A stretch of DNA of 64,000 bases from Whitmania pigra. Lineage: Eukaryota; Annelida; Clitellata; Hirudinida; Haemopidae. Each line of letters begins with the position of its first letter. Position 1 is the first letter of the stretch. Where the stretch lies: positions 285,619 to 349,618 of the forward strand of contig JAJTWR010000057.1 of the NCBI GenBank assembly GCA_021613335.1, in the 5' to 3' direction. A model generated the notes under the pieces. The model saw only the letters and a program-made list of their open reading frames with translations. It was not told the DNA's origin and searched no databases. A program made the position numbers and the translations under genes. Shown piece after piece: positions 21,657 through 34,953 of the stretch.

Positions 21657-24600
21657 TCACTTCCTGTCCGACCTCTCCGTCTGGATCTCGATCTTCTCCA
21701 CTGAAAGGTCAGGGTTCATATCCGTGACGGCAAAGATGGCGTCGTGGAGAGCCTAAGAAGTGGATGTAGGTGTGAAAATTATAATTTGTCATCATATCGT
21801 CGCAAGGTTTATTTGTTCCAAGGACTCAGTAAATAAACAATAAAATGATAAATAGCAGTGAAAATTGATGAAGATTGTGGCAATAAATTAACAAAGCACA
21901 TCATGAAGAATTCCAACAAGAATGCTTAAATACTTTATCAATTTTACTATTTAATAATAATAATAATAATAATAATGAAATTATAATATTATGAAATACA
22001 AACCTTGTCATGATCATAGTCATCCTCAGCGGATGTGATGAGTGTCTTCTTCTCTATTCTTGTTTCAATCACTCCATCCTTCTCCACCTTGTGCTGGAAT
22101 GAAACAACATCGTGAAATGCATTTCATTCATTCATTTGTGAAAGTGAAGGCACAGGTAATTTATTTAGAAATAAATAATTGAGAAATTGTTGTAATAATG
22201 GTTTATTATTAATATTACAAATTCATTATCTAATTTCATTGCTAATCAAACTACATTTAGTAAATAACAGATAAATAACTCAACCATGCCAACAAAATAA
22301 CGTCCATCGATTACATATGATCGACCCCATGACATTGACCGAGAACCAGATACACCTACCTCAGTGACCATGACCCCATCTACACCTCGGTAAGTCCTAG
22401 TGGTGGTCTTGCTGGTCGTGCTGCTGGTGTACTGACCTCCGAACTTGTCCCTGCCAGCCGCACTGCCACCCTTCATCATGAAGTGGTCCTCCTGGTATGG
22501 AGGCAGGTCTTCATCTTCGTGATCTCCATTCTATTTTAATATTTAAATAAAAAATAATAATTTCACTTTAATTTTGTAAAATGTAGAACATTTGCACACA
22601 TACATTACAATTTCATATTTGCTTGCTAATTAGAAATAGATTATGTATTAATTATTCACTAGTAAGTAATTGTGAAAGTAACAGAATATAATCACATTAT
22701 ATTTGCATGTGACCAGGTTTAGATTAGCAATTTCACATATTAAGCAGAAATGTTAATAATTTGTTGAAATATTAAATATTAACATATTAGAACAACTCAA
22801 CAAACTGAATGAACTTTTGTTAATCGAGTGTTAATCATTCGAAGGAACGAAGATGAAGTGAGAAAAATGATTAATTTAACAAAAATCAGTAAAAAGACAT
22901 TTCACTGGATCTCAGAACAATTTCAAAATCGAGGTTCAATGAGACTATGCAAATATGTATTAGGCATAATAAATAAGTATTAGGCAGTCCTGAAACATCA
23001 TCATCATTCATGACAATCACGGTAGCCTTTCAAGTCATTGTTATGCAAAGCAAACACAGGCTGAGCCAGAGCAATGTAGGTGTTCAGCAGGTGTAAGACA
23101 CCTGTATTACTCAGAATTGAACTATGTTAATGTCTATTAAAACTCCAATCACTCAGATTATGTTCAAATGAATTTCTTAGAAACATTTGAAAGGCCCCAT
23201 CACCAGCAATTAGAAAGAATCAGAACATTGAATGTCTAAATGCATGCCATTGATTTTTTAATCAGAATTTTAGACTTTAGTCACAAATTAATGCTCAGAA
23301 ATTGTTAAAATTTAAAACAACAGGTACACATGTGAATCTCCAATAAAAAACCCCATGCATGATCAAGTGGTAATGACAAATCTGTTATTATGTTAAAGGT
23401 CAGGATTATTTACAGCAAAGCAAGTTCAGTTAGCTATAAATAATTTGTCAAGCATTAATTTATTATCACTCAACAACCATGTTTCCTTTTGCATTTTTTG
23501 GCTTCTCCAGCACAGGAGGTCCGGTCTTTCTGCCATTGATTGAACTTCCATCCTAATTTTAAGCGATTGGAGATTATTTTTAGAAGCTGCGCTTTGCCTT
23601 TGAGTGATTGGTCGATTGAGATAGGTTGATAACAACCCACTATCACATACCACAATTTCATTAAAATCTCAAAAATTAAAACATCTCCATTACAGCCCTC
23701 TCACAAAATTCTGCTGGAATTTAGCTATCCCAACAATGTAAGTTCTGAAAAGTTCTTACAAAACAAAATTCTTCTTAACTCGGAGAAAAAAGCAAAAACT
23801 GTAAGCTTGAATAATTCAACTAAATCAATTAAAGACTTAAACCACGTTTAACCCCTTAATTGATTTGTAAAAATTAAAGAATGGCAATATAACAACAATA
23901 GTAATAATAACATTAATAATAATTATAATAGTAATAATAATTTATGATCACTCCCACTATGTAACTATCAACGCACTCACCGTTCCATAGGGTCCTTCCA
24001 GCCCACCCCTGCTACTGGGTATGGGGTTTCCAAACTGATCGAACCTCGATTCTTGGCCTGAATATCCACCGGGTCCCAACTGACGCGAGTAACTGGCAGA
24101 AGAATAGTTCGGTCCTTGGAATGAAATGGATCCATCCTGCATGGAAAACGTGACTTGGTAGTGACATGGTTTTCAATAGATTTAAGGGTGAACCAAATAA
24201 TGTGAACATGTCCATTATGGCCATTAATGTGGTGGTAATGATTATAAGATTAGATGATGTTCAACCATAATCATTAACTTAAGATAGGCTTGAAAGATAA
24301 AAAACACAAAAACATGTAATTTAATTTTTATAAAATGTTGAATATAAATTACAGCCCACACTGTAATTAAATCAGTGAGAGAATTAACCAATCTTGAAAT
24401 TAATAAAAATCTCTTCAGTATGTAATCATCACTATAAACACCATCATCACCATCATCACCAGACCCTCACATATTGTTGGTCGGAAACACTCAGGTTTCT
24501 GTCATCTTCACTCGAAGGCAGGGGAACTTTGTTCTTCCTGATGCTCTTGATGTCCAGCGTGGTTGTTGTGTGCGAGTCTCCTGGCACTATCACCTCCTCC

Positions 24601-26784
24601 ACTCTGTCAGTGCTGTAGCTCGGTCCTTTAAAAGTAAATTGAGTTTCAAACGGTCACATTGCGTTCGAACACGTGCTGCACAAGAACATGCAATATTTCT
24701 ACAACAAACAACCAGGAGGTAACAATAGAACATAAAACAGGTTAAATGACTAAGTATGAACACTTAATATCAAATATCACACAAAGAGAGAGAATCAACC
24801 ATTCACAAGTAACGGCTTGTTACACAAAAATAAAAAAAATTTTCGCTCGACCGAACAAACTACCGAGATGCTTTAAAACTGCAAATGAAAGCGACCTCAC
24901 ACCTGTAAACGAGTCTCAACAATGAAAAGACATCACCACGTACAACATTCTGAAGAACAAGCAACAAACAGTTGGAACAAAAAACTTGGAAGGAGGAATA
25001 ATTTTTAAAATGTTATAAATAAATAAGGACACGCAAGGTTTGAGACATGCACTACGCATTTTGAGACGTGCATGCAACAATTGCAATGAAATCTATCTAT
25101 GCTTCGTTCACTCGAGCAGCAAACACCGGCTTCAAAAGTGATGACATGAATATTCATGCTGATTAGGAATCAACCAATCAGAATTAGATCCCTTCACCAA
25201 CTTCGATAAAGTGTTATAAATAAAGAAAACAAAAAGATATTATTCTGATCAACTCTTAATGACTCCTACTCAAATCTGAGGAAAAATTAAAAGCAAAAAG
25301 TAAGTCTTCAAGCTCCTTAGTGGCTGAAGATTTCAAACAAGCAACTTTGGACTTATTATCAACTATGCCATTTCCTATCATTAATATCTCTGCTTAATTA
25401 TCTGCTGATAATGCTTTCTTTTGGATTTCAAGATTGGCTTGAGGTTACAACTTTCTGGATTAGAACCCAAAACCCAAACGTAAACATCACGTGACCACTG
25501 TGATTTCAGAGGGAGCTGATAAGCCACAAACGGTCGGGTGATTGGGGTGTTAAGGGACAAACCAGGTAAACAGCCAAACAGGGAACAAAACATAAACTAA
25601 AAACAATTCATCTCAGACCAACACACGTAACGTTCGTTACCATCAAAAAAATTTCTTCTTTCTAAAGTATTTCCTAGTTAAAAAAAAATTAAATTCAAGA
25701 AATTAACTCTTAAGAATCAATTTCTACTTGTTTTCATCACCTACTTCAAACATGTCATAAAATGGGGAGACAATAAATTGTTGGTATTTTGTTGTTAACT
25801 ATTCTTTCATTTTAACATTTTTTAAGATAACAATTACAACAACAAATTCAAGAATAATACTTAATTAATAATATAACAATAACTGAATATTAATAAAATA
25901 CCAGGTAATTAATAAATTAAATAAGGCACTAAATCATTAAAACCAGATTTCATTCTCACCGCTCGTATCGTAATTTTTCCAGTTTCCTGCATACTTGCGA
26001 CTGGCAGCTCTGTCGATGGTGGGAGTTTTCCTCTCGATATGCGAAGCATCGTTTCTCGTCTGGAACTGAGTCCTGCCTGAGTACCTGAACTTTGACCCGA
26101 ACAAGGGGAACACGGCTCTCTTCGGAGACTCTGCCTCCTTCAGTCTAACGAAGGTTGTTATAAATGTGAGTAAACACTGACAATAGCAACAATAACAGGA
26201 GTATTATCAACAACTTTGTTGCTAGCTTATGTTTACATTGTGTATGTGTTGCCTAGCAACATCAGCAACTAATCCAACTAACACTAACAATAAACAGCTT
26301 AAAGTCCTTGAATTACCTGAAGAAAGAATGTTGTTCAACAGCCACCTTCCACAGTCTCTTAGCCATCGTGTAGTTGGCCAGCTTGTATGTCAGATTGGTG
26401 GCTTGCTTTTCATTCTATCGATTGATGAAGTGGATCAATTGAATAAATTAATTGATTAAGAAAATTGTAATCAATAACTGAAGTTTGTATCTGTTGTAAA
26501 TGTTGAGAAAAATGTTGATTACTTAGAAGTGCTAGCCAATGCAGCCTGCCAGACTAAACAAGCCTTTAGTTTGATTATCTTAACAAAAGCTTTTATTTAT
26601 ATACTAATCAAATAAGTTTATGCTTAAGTATCTAAAGTTATAAAATTACAGTGCTGTAATTATAAATCAACATTATCATCACCTTAGCACTGATATTATG
26701 TGATGCCATTTAAAAAAAAGTACAAGATAATTTAAAATAACATAATAAGAATTTAATAAGAACAACAGCAATTAATTAATAAAA

Positions 26785-26818
<34 letters not shown>

Positions 26819-29800
26819 TAAGAAAATATGATTCCACTGGACAAGTTTCAGATATCTGACCTCTCCTGGTCTGTTCTTGATGTAGAAGAAGTTGCGCTTG
26901 TATGCAAATTTCAGTATCTTTGCCCACGGAAACCTGTGGATTCTCAGTTTCTCCTTGTAAATGCTGAGACCAGCTGAACTTACTCCAACCATCACGTCGT
27001 AATCGTCCTTGTCCTGAGGTATTTGGAGTCTCAAGTCAATGCCATTAATAACGATAATATTTATTAGCACAATGTGTTATTTAATATGATCACAAAGGAT
27101 GCCATCCATCCCTGTAACAATACAAAGTGTGTAAGGACAGAAAGTGCCATGTCCTGAGAGAGCTTTGTGGCTGTGCAATGTCAGAATTAACATTACTCTT
27201 GTGACTTAATCTTAGATTTGTTTTATATATTATTTGCTTTCCCTCAACAAAATAGATATTAAAATTCGAAATAAATTTCTAGCACAAATTTACAATGACC
27301 TATGAAACTCGGAATGACATGATAGACTGATTAGACAGACCAATGACCTTATAATTGCCATTTCAACCAACCTTGGCTCTGTGCAGGTCAACTCCATAGA
27401 GTGCCATCAACTTGGCATTGTCCAGATAGGTCAACTCTGCATCAGCAGGGGTCAGTCCTCTGAAACAATGAAAGCAACATTATATTATATAGCAACGATA
27501 TTATTATCAATGAACTCAAATAAAAACGGCAATAATAACTAGATAGTGATAATTAACTTAAACAATTACTTATGTTATTCTGAAAAGCTTTTATAAATCA
27601 CAAAAGGTTTATATTTGCTAGTAACACGTTGTTACTTCCATTGCATGTAATAATTTATTAATTGTTATTAATTGTCAACACATATTTTTTTAAACCAACA
27701 ACTTTTAGCATACAAAGTGCACAGACAATTCATTAGCGATGCTCATGCACAAACCCACCACAACAAAGCCAAGAACACATCCATCACAAAGTTCCAAATT
27801 AATATGCTCCAATAAATTCTAGGCTTCTCTTCTTCTGCAAGTACATTTAGCAATGCCATCCAGCCCTAATGTTGGAAGAAATATTGAGTTGGAATCCAGG
27901 ATTAGGATTGCATCTACGCAGTAATGCCTCCCCAAAGAAATGTTTCTAATAAATATTCCGAGCAAATATGCGAAGAATGGAAAGTTTTTGAAGCTGCGCT
28001 AATTTTACATTTGTCAACATTTTGATGTCAAGAATGACATCGAGGAGGACTGCTTATGAATGGAACTCAACAGGACCGTTGATGTCATTGGGAAAGGAAA
28101 TTGTTTCTTGACATTTTACTTCAGCTGGATGACTATCAATTCATTATTATTGCCCTCACTTTTAATAAATTCCTTTTTGATTATAGTTATAATGTTTTGT
28201 TTTCATCAGATAAAAATATTTTGTAGATATTCACACTAAATATTTACGTAAATTCTAATTATTTAAATAATTTTAAAAGCAATTTTTTAATGAAAGGTAC
28301 TAATGTTATCTGCTGCAGTTAACACAAGAACATTACCAGGAATGTTATTGGAGTTAAAAGAATACAAATGAAATTATAATTACTATTACTATTATTACTA
28401 TGATTCTTGTTATTATCATTATTATTTTCATCCGTGAAGATATTCAAACAGGCTCCAGATAAAGATCTTATCTCCTGAAGCATTCCAGAAAAACTTCCAT
28501 GCGTGACATTAAAAGTTGCAAGACCAGCAGCCCTTAAACCATCTGTTTTGAATTTCAAACAGGTTTAATTAAAACACATTTTCAATCAATTCAACTTTTT
28601 ATGGTGCACATTGTTGTATCTAAATTGTCAGAACCAATGGTCAGACACAACAGTTACCTCCCATAAGGACTCATCATGACTAATCATCAACATCATCCAG
28701 TTATTAAAAGGACATTCACTTTATATTCATATTCCCACCAACAAACACACGTACACAGAGTCTCAAAGAAAATGCTGGAAACAATTAAACGAAACAATCT
28801 CAAGCTCTATCCTGAAATACTTTGCCTCAAACAATTGAAGAGATAAACAGAAAAATTGATTGATAGATGGAGGAATGAATGAGTGAGATAAGGCAGACAA
28901 ATTTATCAATGATGGATAAATACCTGTGAGTCTTGTGGAGTTCGCAAATCTTCTCCAGCATCTCGTCAGACTGGTTTGGGGCATAGGGCGCTGACTCCTT
29001 GAGGTACTGAATGCCCATACCCAGCTCTTCGGCATCATAGTCCCCAAACTCTGACTGTGCGGCCAGTGAACCGAGGAGACAGTGGGTCATAAAGGAGCAA
29101 GGAAGTCTAAAATTTATTTTTTTCAATAATTAATTCATTTAATCGCCACTGGGGCAAAATAGGTGATAATACTTTTTCCCTACTAATTATTATTTTTATT
29201 ATAAGTGTAGCTATTATTATTGCTATTATTAATAAATATCAAAGTTAATAGTTAATAGATGAAGACCAGTTAATGGGCGTACTCACTTTCCTGTGTAAAC
29301 ATCTGTTCTCACTTGCAGGAACAGTTGGTACCTGCAGAATGGATGACATAGGATGAGTGACACATTTAGGCATTAGAATTGCAATCAAAAGTCATTTGCT
29401 AATTATTATTAGCACTGGCATTTATTGATTCAATAGTAATCATATAATAATAATAATAATATACAATAACAGTTAGAGTGATGATAAAACATACATTCTA
29501 CTTCATGTTACTTCAATAAAATATTGAAATCAGAGAGCAAGAGTTAAAAGACATCACATTTCTTAGTGTGGACTCAAAACAAATGTCCTTTTAGCTAAAA
29601 AAGATTACATTTATACACCGTAATCTGCCTTATCACCTGTAAGCTGCCTTATCACCGGCTTTACAAATAGAAGATAAACACAAACCAATGAAATTAACCA
29701 AGTTGATAATCCACAAATCAGGTATTACTAAGTTTCAAGTGCTAAAGGGTCATTTTATTATGGTTTGCATTGGTTTGAGTTGGTGACTAAAAATAATGTT

Positions 29801-32800
29801 TATGCTGATGAATAAACTGGTTGAATATCCGGAAATTCTATAGTACGTATCAATAACTTGATAGGTTGGCAACTATGGGCCTCATTCTCTGGGAAACTTG
29901 TAAATAAACAGACATCCCACACACAGTCTCTCCTATTGTATCAGTTCCTATCTCTACACTTCAGCCCGACAAAGCACCAACCATACAACATCCACTATTA
30001 ATCCACACACACATACACACACACACACAAGACTTCTGCAAGCAATATGGTGGTCTATAGGCAATTAAGATGTTTGTTAATATTTCTTTGTCTCTGTTTT
30101 GGAGTGCAAATGAGTCGCGTAGAAATATTAATATAGAGATAGAGGTGGAATCTACGTGCAAATCAATCTACTGACGTCGGAGTAGCGTAAAGAAGTCCGC
30201 TAAAAACATTTTCAAAATAACAACCTTACAGTCTCAAAGCAGGCACATATGAAAACAGAGAGAGTACTGAACGATACGAGTACATAAGTACAAATCTTAT
30301 TCAGTGTTGTTTATAACAAGATCGTGCATGTAGAGATAAACATGTTTGATTGTGAGATACAAACAGTAGCAGCAGACAGTATAAAAATCACCAACCTGGT
30401 TATATCCTCGGCCATGTGCTGAGGCTCTGGAGGATAAAACTTCACCTCGAATTTAAAGTCCCATGAGTTTCCTGCATTGTCATATAAATCTTAATTAAAC
30501 ATGGAATAAATGTGACAAGAAATCTTAATTAAACATGGAATAAATGTGACAAGATCTTGGCAGCGACGACGACGACGATGATTATGAGAAAAAGCTGTGA
30601 CCTGGGTTTTGGATGGGGTTACAATTTCGTTCTCATCACTAATCAAGGTTTCATCCATCCAGCCATCCATATAATCACGTGATAAGGACCAGTACAACCA
30701 AAAATCATTTGTCTATGATGTCAGCATGATGACGTAATACGTAATTCATACGTAATTCCACTTGAAAACCACCACGAATATTTCAAACTCACATTCAATG
30801 AAGCAAACATAAAACATTGATCACGAAAACATGCAATAAATCAGATCAGCTGAGAGGGATTATTAGCATTCGGGAGGCTCAATTTAAAACACTGGCAAGA
30901 AAAACATTCTTCCACTGGAGGCAGTAATTGTATGCAGGGATTGATTGATTGATGGATGGGTGGATGGATAGATGGATGATGAATGGATGGAGAGTTTGAT
31001 TGTGAGAGATAGGCATTTAAAGAACTGTTAGAAAATAAATGGGCGAATGAATGATTAAATATAATGACGAACGAACGAACGAACGAATGGCTGAAATCCA
31101 GACTGTTTATGAAACGATATAACGTCAGAACAGATGGTGAAGAAGACGACGATGAGGAATGTCAACTTTAGATGACTGCCTGAGTGAGATGCACATGAGA
31201 AACAAATCTGAATGGGTTAGTAGCTAAGTAGAGGAGGCAGCTTCCATGTGAAGAGAGCCAGCTCAAAACGGCCAAAAACTTAACAGTAACGTAATCTTGT
31301 TGATGACTACGACGACGATGATGATGATGATCATCATGGTGATGAAAATGATGATGACGATGGTGATTACGATGATAATAATGATGATGATGATGGTTAT
31401 TACTATTATTGTTATTGTTACTATATTAAGACTCATCAATGGTGATCATGAGACATGATCGAGATTATTAAATGTCACTTGCTACAACGATGATGCAGTA
31501 ATGGGTGATGCACAGCTGATTACAACAGGGATGGAAGTTACAACGGTGACTGAATGCTGAGGAAACAAAATGATGACAAACAAAACAATCCATTCAAAGT
31601 CACCTTTCAATTGCTTGCTGATCTTTTTCTCGTGGTTGATCCAGAACTGGAATAAGTTCATAAGAAATAAAAGAATAATAACAATATAATTCTAATAAGA
31701 TGGAATTAAATAGTTACTTAGTTAATAATATTAATAATTACTATTTCATTACATGAAATAAATTTGTGTCTTAAAAGTCAATCAAGAGCAACAAAATCAT
31801 TAATTCAAGTCATTCATTGTGGCGCATTACAATGAGGCTGGTAAATCCTCATAGTTAATTCTACAACCACTGCACTCTGGAAAACCACGCATCATTATCA
31901 CGTGCTCAATAACCATGGAAATTCAGACAAAACAAAACAAAGGCAATACCACAACAAGGCATTCCAAACTAGCATCCTATTATTTTTTTTTAATTCCTAA
32001 AACGAAATCACAAAATTCTGTCACAGGATGTCAACATTATCAAGGGTCCAGAAGTTAGAAATTATTGCTAGCTGAGATAATGTTATTGTTATTGTTATTA
32101 TCATTATTATTAATATTGCCATTGATATCATAACCACTATCATTATTATCATTCTTTGAATGATCCTTACGTGTAAACCCACTCAACTTACTCACTCATT
32201 TGCCCATCAACCCACTCAGTCACTATTCATTGATTCACACAACTCTGAGCATTTCATACACTCAAGATTCAGTCTGAGAACAATTCACCATGCAGGTCAT
32301 TCACATGCACCAACGCATGGCATAGATCACGCAGAGTCCTTGAGTGAGCACTTGACGACAACATAGCAGTACAACACCACCAACAACAATAACAACATAA
32401 ACAACAAAATACAGAGAGTAATCTCAAGTTAATGACTCACCCTAGCATCATTGACCATGTAGGAGCAGGAGAAGTAATCCTTCTCCAGTAGTTGCAGCGA
32501 TTCACAAGCCTTATCGACCAGGTCTTGACCCTTGGCAGATTTCTGAGGTCAAAGGTTAAGCAAAGATTAGGGTTGGAAAGAATTTAAAAGAAGATGCACC
32601 TCACAGCGCGTGATTCACAATGGCATGGTTACTATGATGATGATGATGATGATGATGATGACGATGATGAGGGTGATGATTATGGTAATGATTACTGCAT
32701 GGGTAAAATCCAGCTGATATTGTAATGCGCTGAAATTGGCTCATTAGAAAGTCGTGCTGAGTAAAAAATTTAATTTATAAGATTAAAAAGTTAAAGAGCA

Positions 32801-34953
32801 GCTAAGTTGAATTCAAGTGTTTCATAATCACAATGGCAATGAACTGAATTTTAAGCAGTTACCATCAAAATAAGAAATGGTGCCACATTAATGATAGAGA
32901 TAATATTCATACATGGAGATAATAACAATAATAAGTTGGTGGCGAATTTATTATGTGAATCTATATATGTAAATGAGAATCTTTTGAGTCTTAAAAGATG
33001 ATTGAGTCAGCAGAACAACATTCTGACAAGTCAGCTTTAAATGCAAGAACAGATCATCGGATCTTGATAAACGAACACATCAACACAACACTACAACAGC
33101 ACCTAACAGACACATCCCCTCCCCAAACCTTTACCATCACTCACTGGGAGTTCGAAGTCAACACTGTGTCCGTCGAGCATGACGACGCTGCACACAACGT
33201 TTCCAGTACTGGTGTAACGGGGACCTTTCTTGGCCTTGCCAGACTGGGAGGGACTGGTCTTTTTGGCATCACCTCTGTCCATAGCCGAAGTATCACCAGC
33301 TTCGCTCAGGAGACCTTCGTTAGAAGTCGGTGTGTCCTGCAATCAGATAGATGTTCATGGATTGAATTCCTTGCTGTCAGCGGTTGAAATTCCACTCCGA
33401 TAATGAGTTACATGCATGTTGCAATGCGGAAGAGCGAGCATGCTTTGAATGATGGTTTATCCTTCCGATAAACCAGATGAATGAATGAATGGATGGATGC
33501 ACGGGTGAATGAATACATGGATGACGGAAGATGTGAGAAGATTTTATCAAAGTTACGTTAATAAACAGCGCCAGCCTAGACTGGATGGGTGGGTATTCAG
33601 GGGAGCAAATGGACGGAAACACTTTAAATCGACGTCAATAAATAACATCATCGCTCAAGCTATCGCACCATTCCTTGAGTGAAGTATTCATCCTTACCGA
33701 TAACAGCAGCCGTAATTATGAGTTGACAAAGCCTTATTCAACAAAGAACATTACGACTATCCGAATGTTAGCAGTAATGTGTTAAAATGTTAAAATGTCA
33801 ATATGCTAATTAGTTAGTTGCATAACAACCTATTGGAAAGAAGTATCACTTCCTTGAAGCATTGGTGTTTAAAGCAACTTGTCACGATTGCAACATTTAT
33901 TACCACCGCAATTTAAATCATTAACGCTTAATGCTAGCATCGATAAAACCTGCCCCTGTCGCATTACTACTTCAAAGGGAATGAATGGATAAGCAGGAAG
34001 ATTAGGCTAGTCTTTCAAATGATACGCATTCCAAATCAACATGATGTCATGGAGATTGTAGTCAATTTCTATCGAGTATTCAAATAATCGACTCAATGAA
34101 AAGGTTAAAATTCAACTATATTCTCGTAAGAATCTCGCAATATTCGTCATCGAATCGCCTCGAAGACATAACAATTTCTCTAGGTTATTCCGCTGTCATC
34201 GTCATAATCATTACCACGATCATCGTCGTCGACGTCGCCATCATCATCATCATCATGTCTAGGAATCGCCTCGGTCTTTTCGAATCCGTTTCCACAATAA
34301 ACAAACTATGTCAAACGAGATGAAAACACTGCAAAGAACTCAATACAAAACAAAGAAACATGACGTCAACTTTGTAGCTATATTTAGTCCAGGCCTGACC
34401 GAAGCATCGGCCAATGGGAGAGCGGATCGATCGGTGGTCATAATCATCACAAGAATAACAATCATCACGCCGATAAGAGAGAGCAAAAATGCTAATGAGG
34501 TGGCGTAAAATAACCCAATTATTCACATATCTCCTAGATTCGGACGGCTAATTAATATTCAATGTCCATCACAGCCGACGGCCGATTAAGAGCTGGCAGC
34601 TATAACTGACCCCTGACCTTACCAAAGATGACTCATGATCATTTTTGAATGAATAGAGTTCACGAGACAGAGAGAGAGATAACAATTAATTAATCAATTA
34701 TTCAACAGGACTATCTTATCGGCCCAGTTCAAATTGGAATAATATCGTAAAGAAGCAAAATAAAAATACGAAATATTTTAGCAACATTCCCTTATTGGCA
34801 TTAAACGATCAATTTATTAAATTATTAAAATAACACAATTAATAATACAACAACACCTTAACTGGAACTTGAAAATCGTTCGAATTGAAAATAAAATAAT
34901 TGAATGCCAACCTGTTCAGCTCTTCTGCCCAACGTGTTTTGACTCACTGCCAT
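21657..34953 (-). CDS. EPB41-like (coracle): Protein 4.1 / coracle homologue (FERM, FA and 4.1 C-terminal domains), 16 coding exons
   Basis: This membrane-skeleton adaptor links transmembrane proteins to spectrin-actin and septate junctions. Minus-strand exons: 34953-34912, 33336-33145, 32542-32441, 31646-31604, 30471-30396, 29331-29287, 29106-28924, 27459-27372, 27013-26861, 26414-26317, 26144-25960, 24625-24471, 24136-23981, 22530-22360, 22093-22004, 21752-21657. All phases join without a break, giving about 624 residues. Order: short N-terminus; FERM lobe 1 ([23 protein letters not shown]); FERM lobe 2 ([14 protein letters not shown]-like KLPCSF, SEFGDYD); FERM lobe 3 ([27 protein letters not shown]); FERM-adjacent domain ([15 protein letters not shown]); a Ser/Thr-rich linker; the 4.1 C-terminal domain ([14 protein letters not shown]). 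I saw no spectrin-actin-binding domain, as in invertebrate coracle. Acceptor tag|AAC-ATG implies a 5' UTR exon, probably near 38.1 kb. Alternative exons in the larger introns cannot be excluded. Confidence 0.93.
21957..21977. repeat. (AAT)n microsatellite in a 4.1 gene intron
   Basis: Short AAT/TAA run of about seven units inside the last intron of the 4.1 gene. Confidence 0.7.
30003..30031. repeat. (CA)n microsatellite in a 4.1 gene intron
   Basis: CA dinucleotide run of about 13 units with one TACA interruption. Confidence 0.8.
32635..32675. repeat. (GAT)n microsatellite in a 4.1 gene intron
   Basis: GAT/GAC trinucleotide run. Similar GAT/ATC tracts recur in the large introns (31308-31395, 34235-34256, 35570-35640). 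Confidence 0.8.
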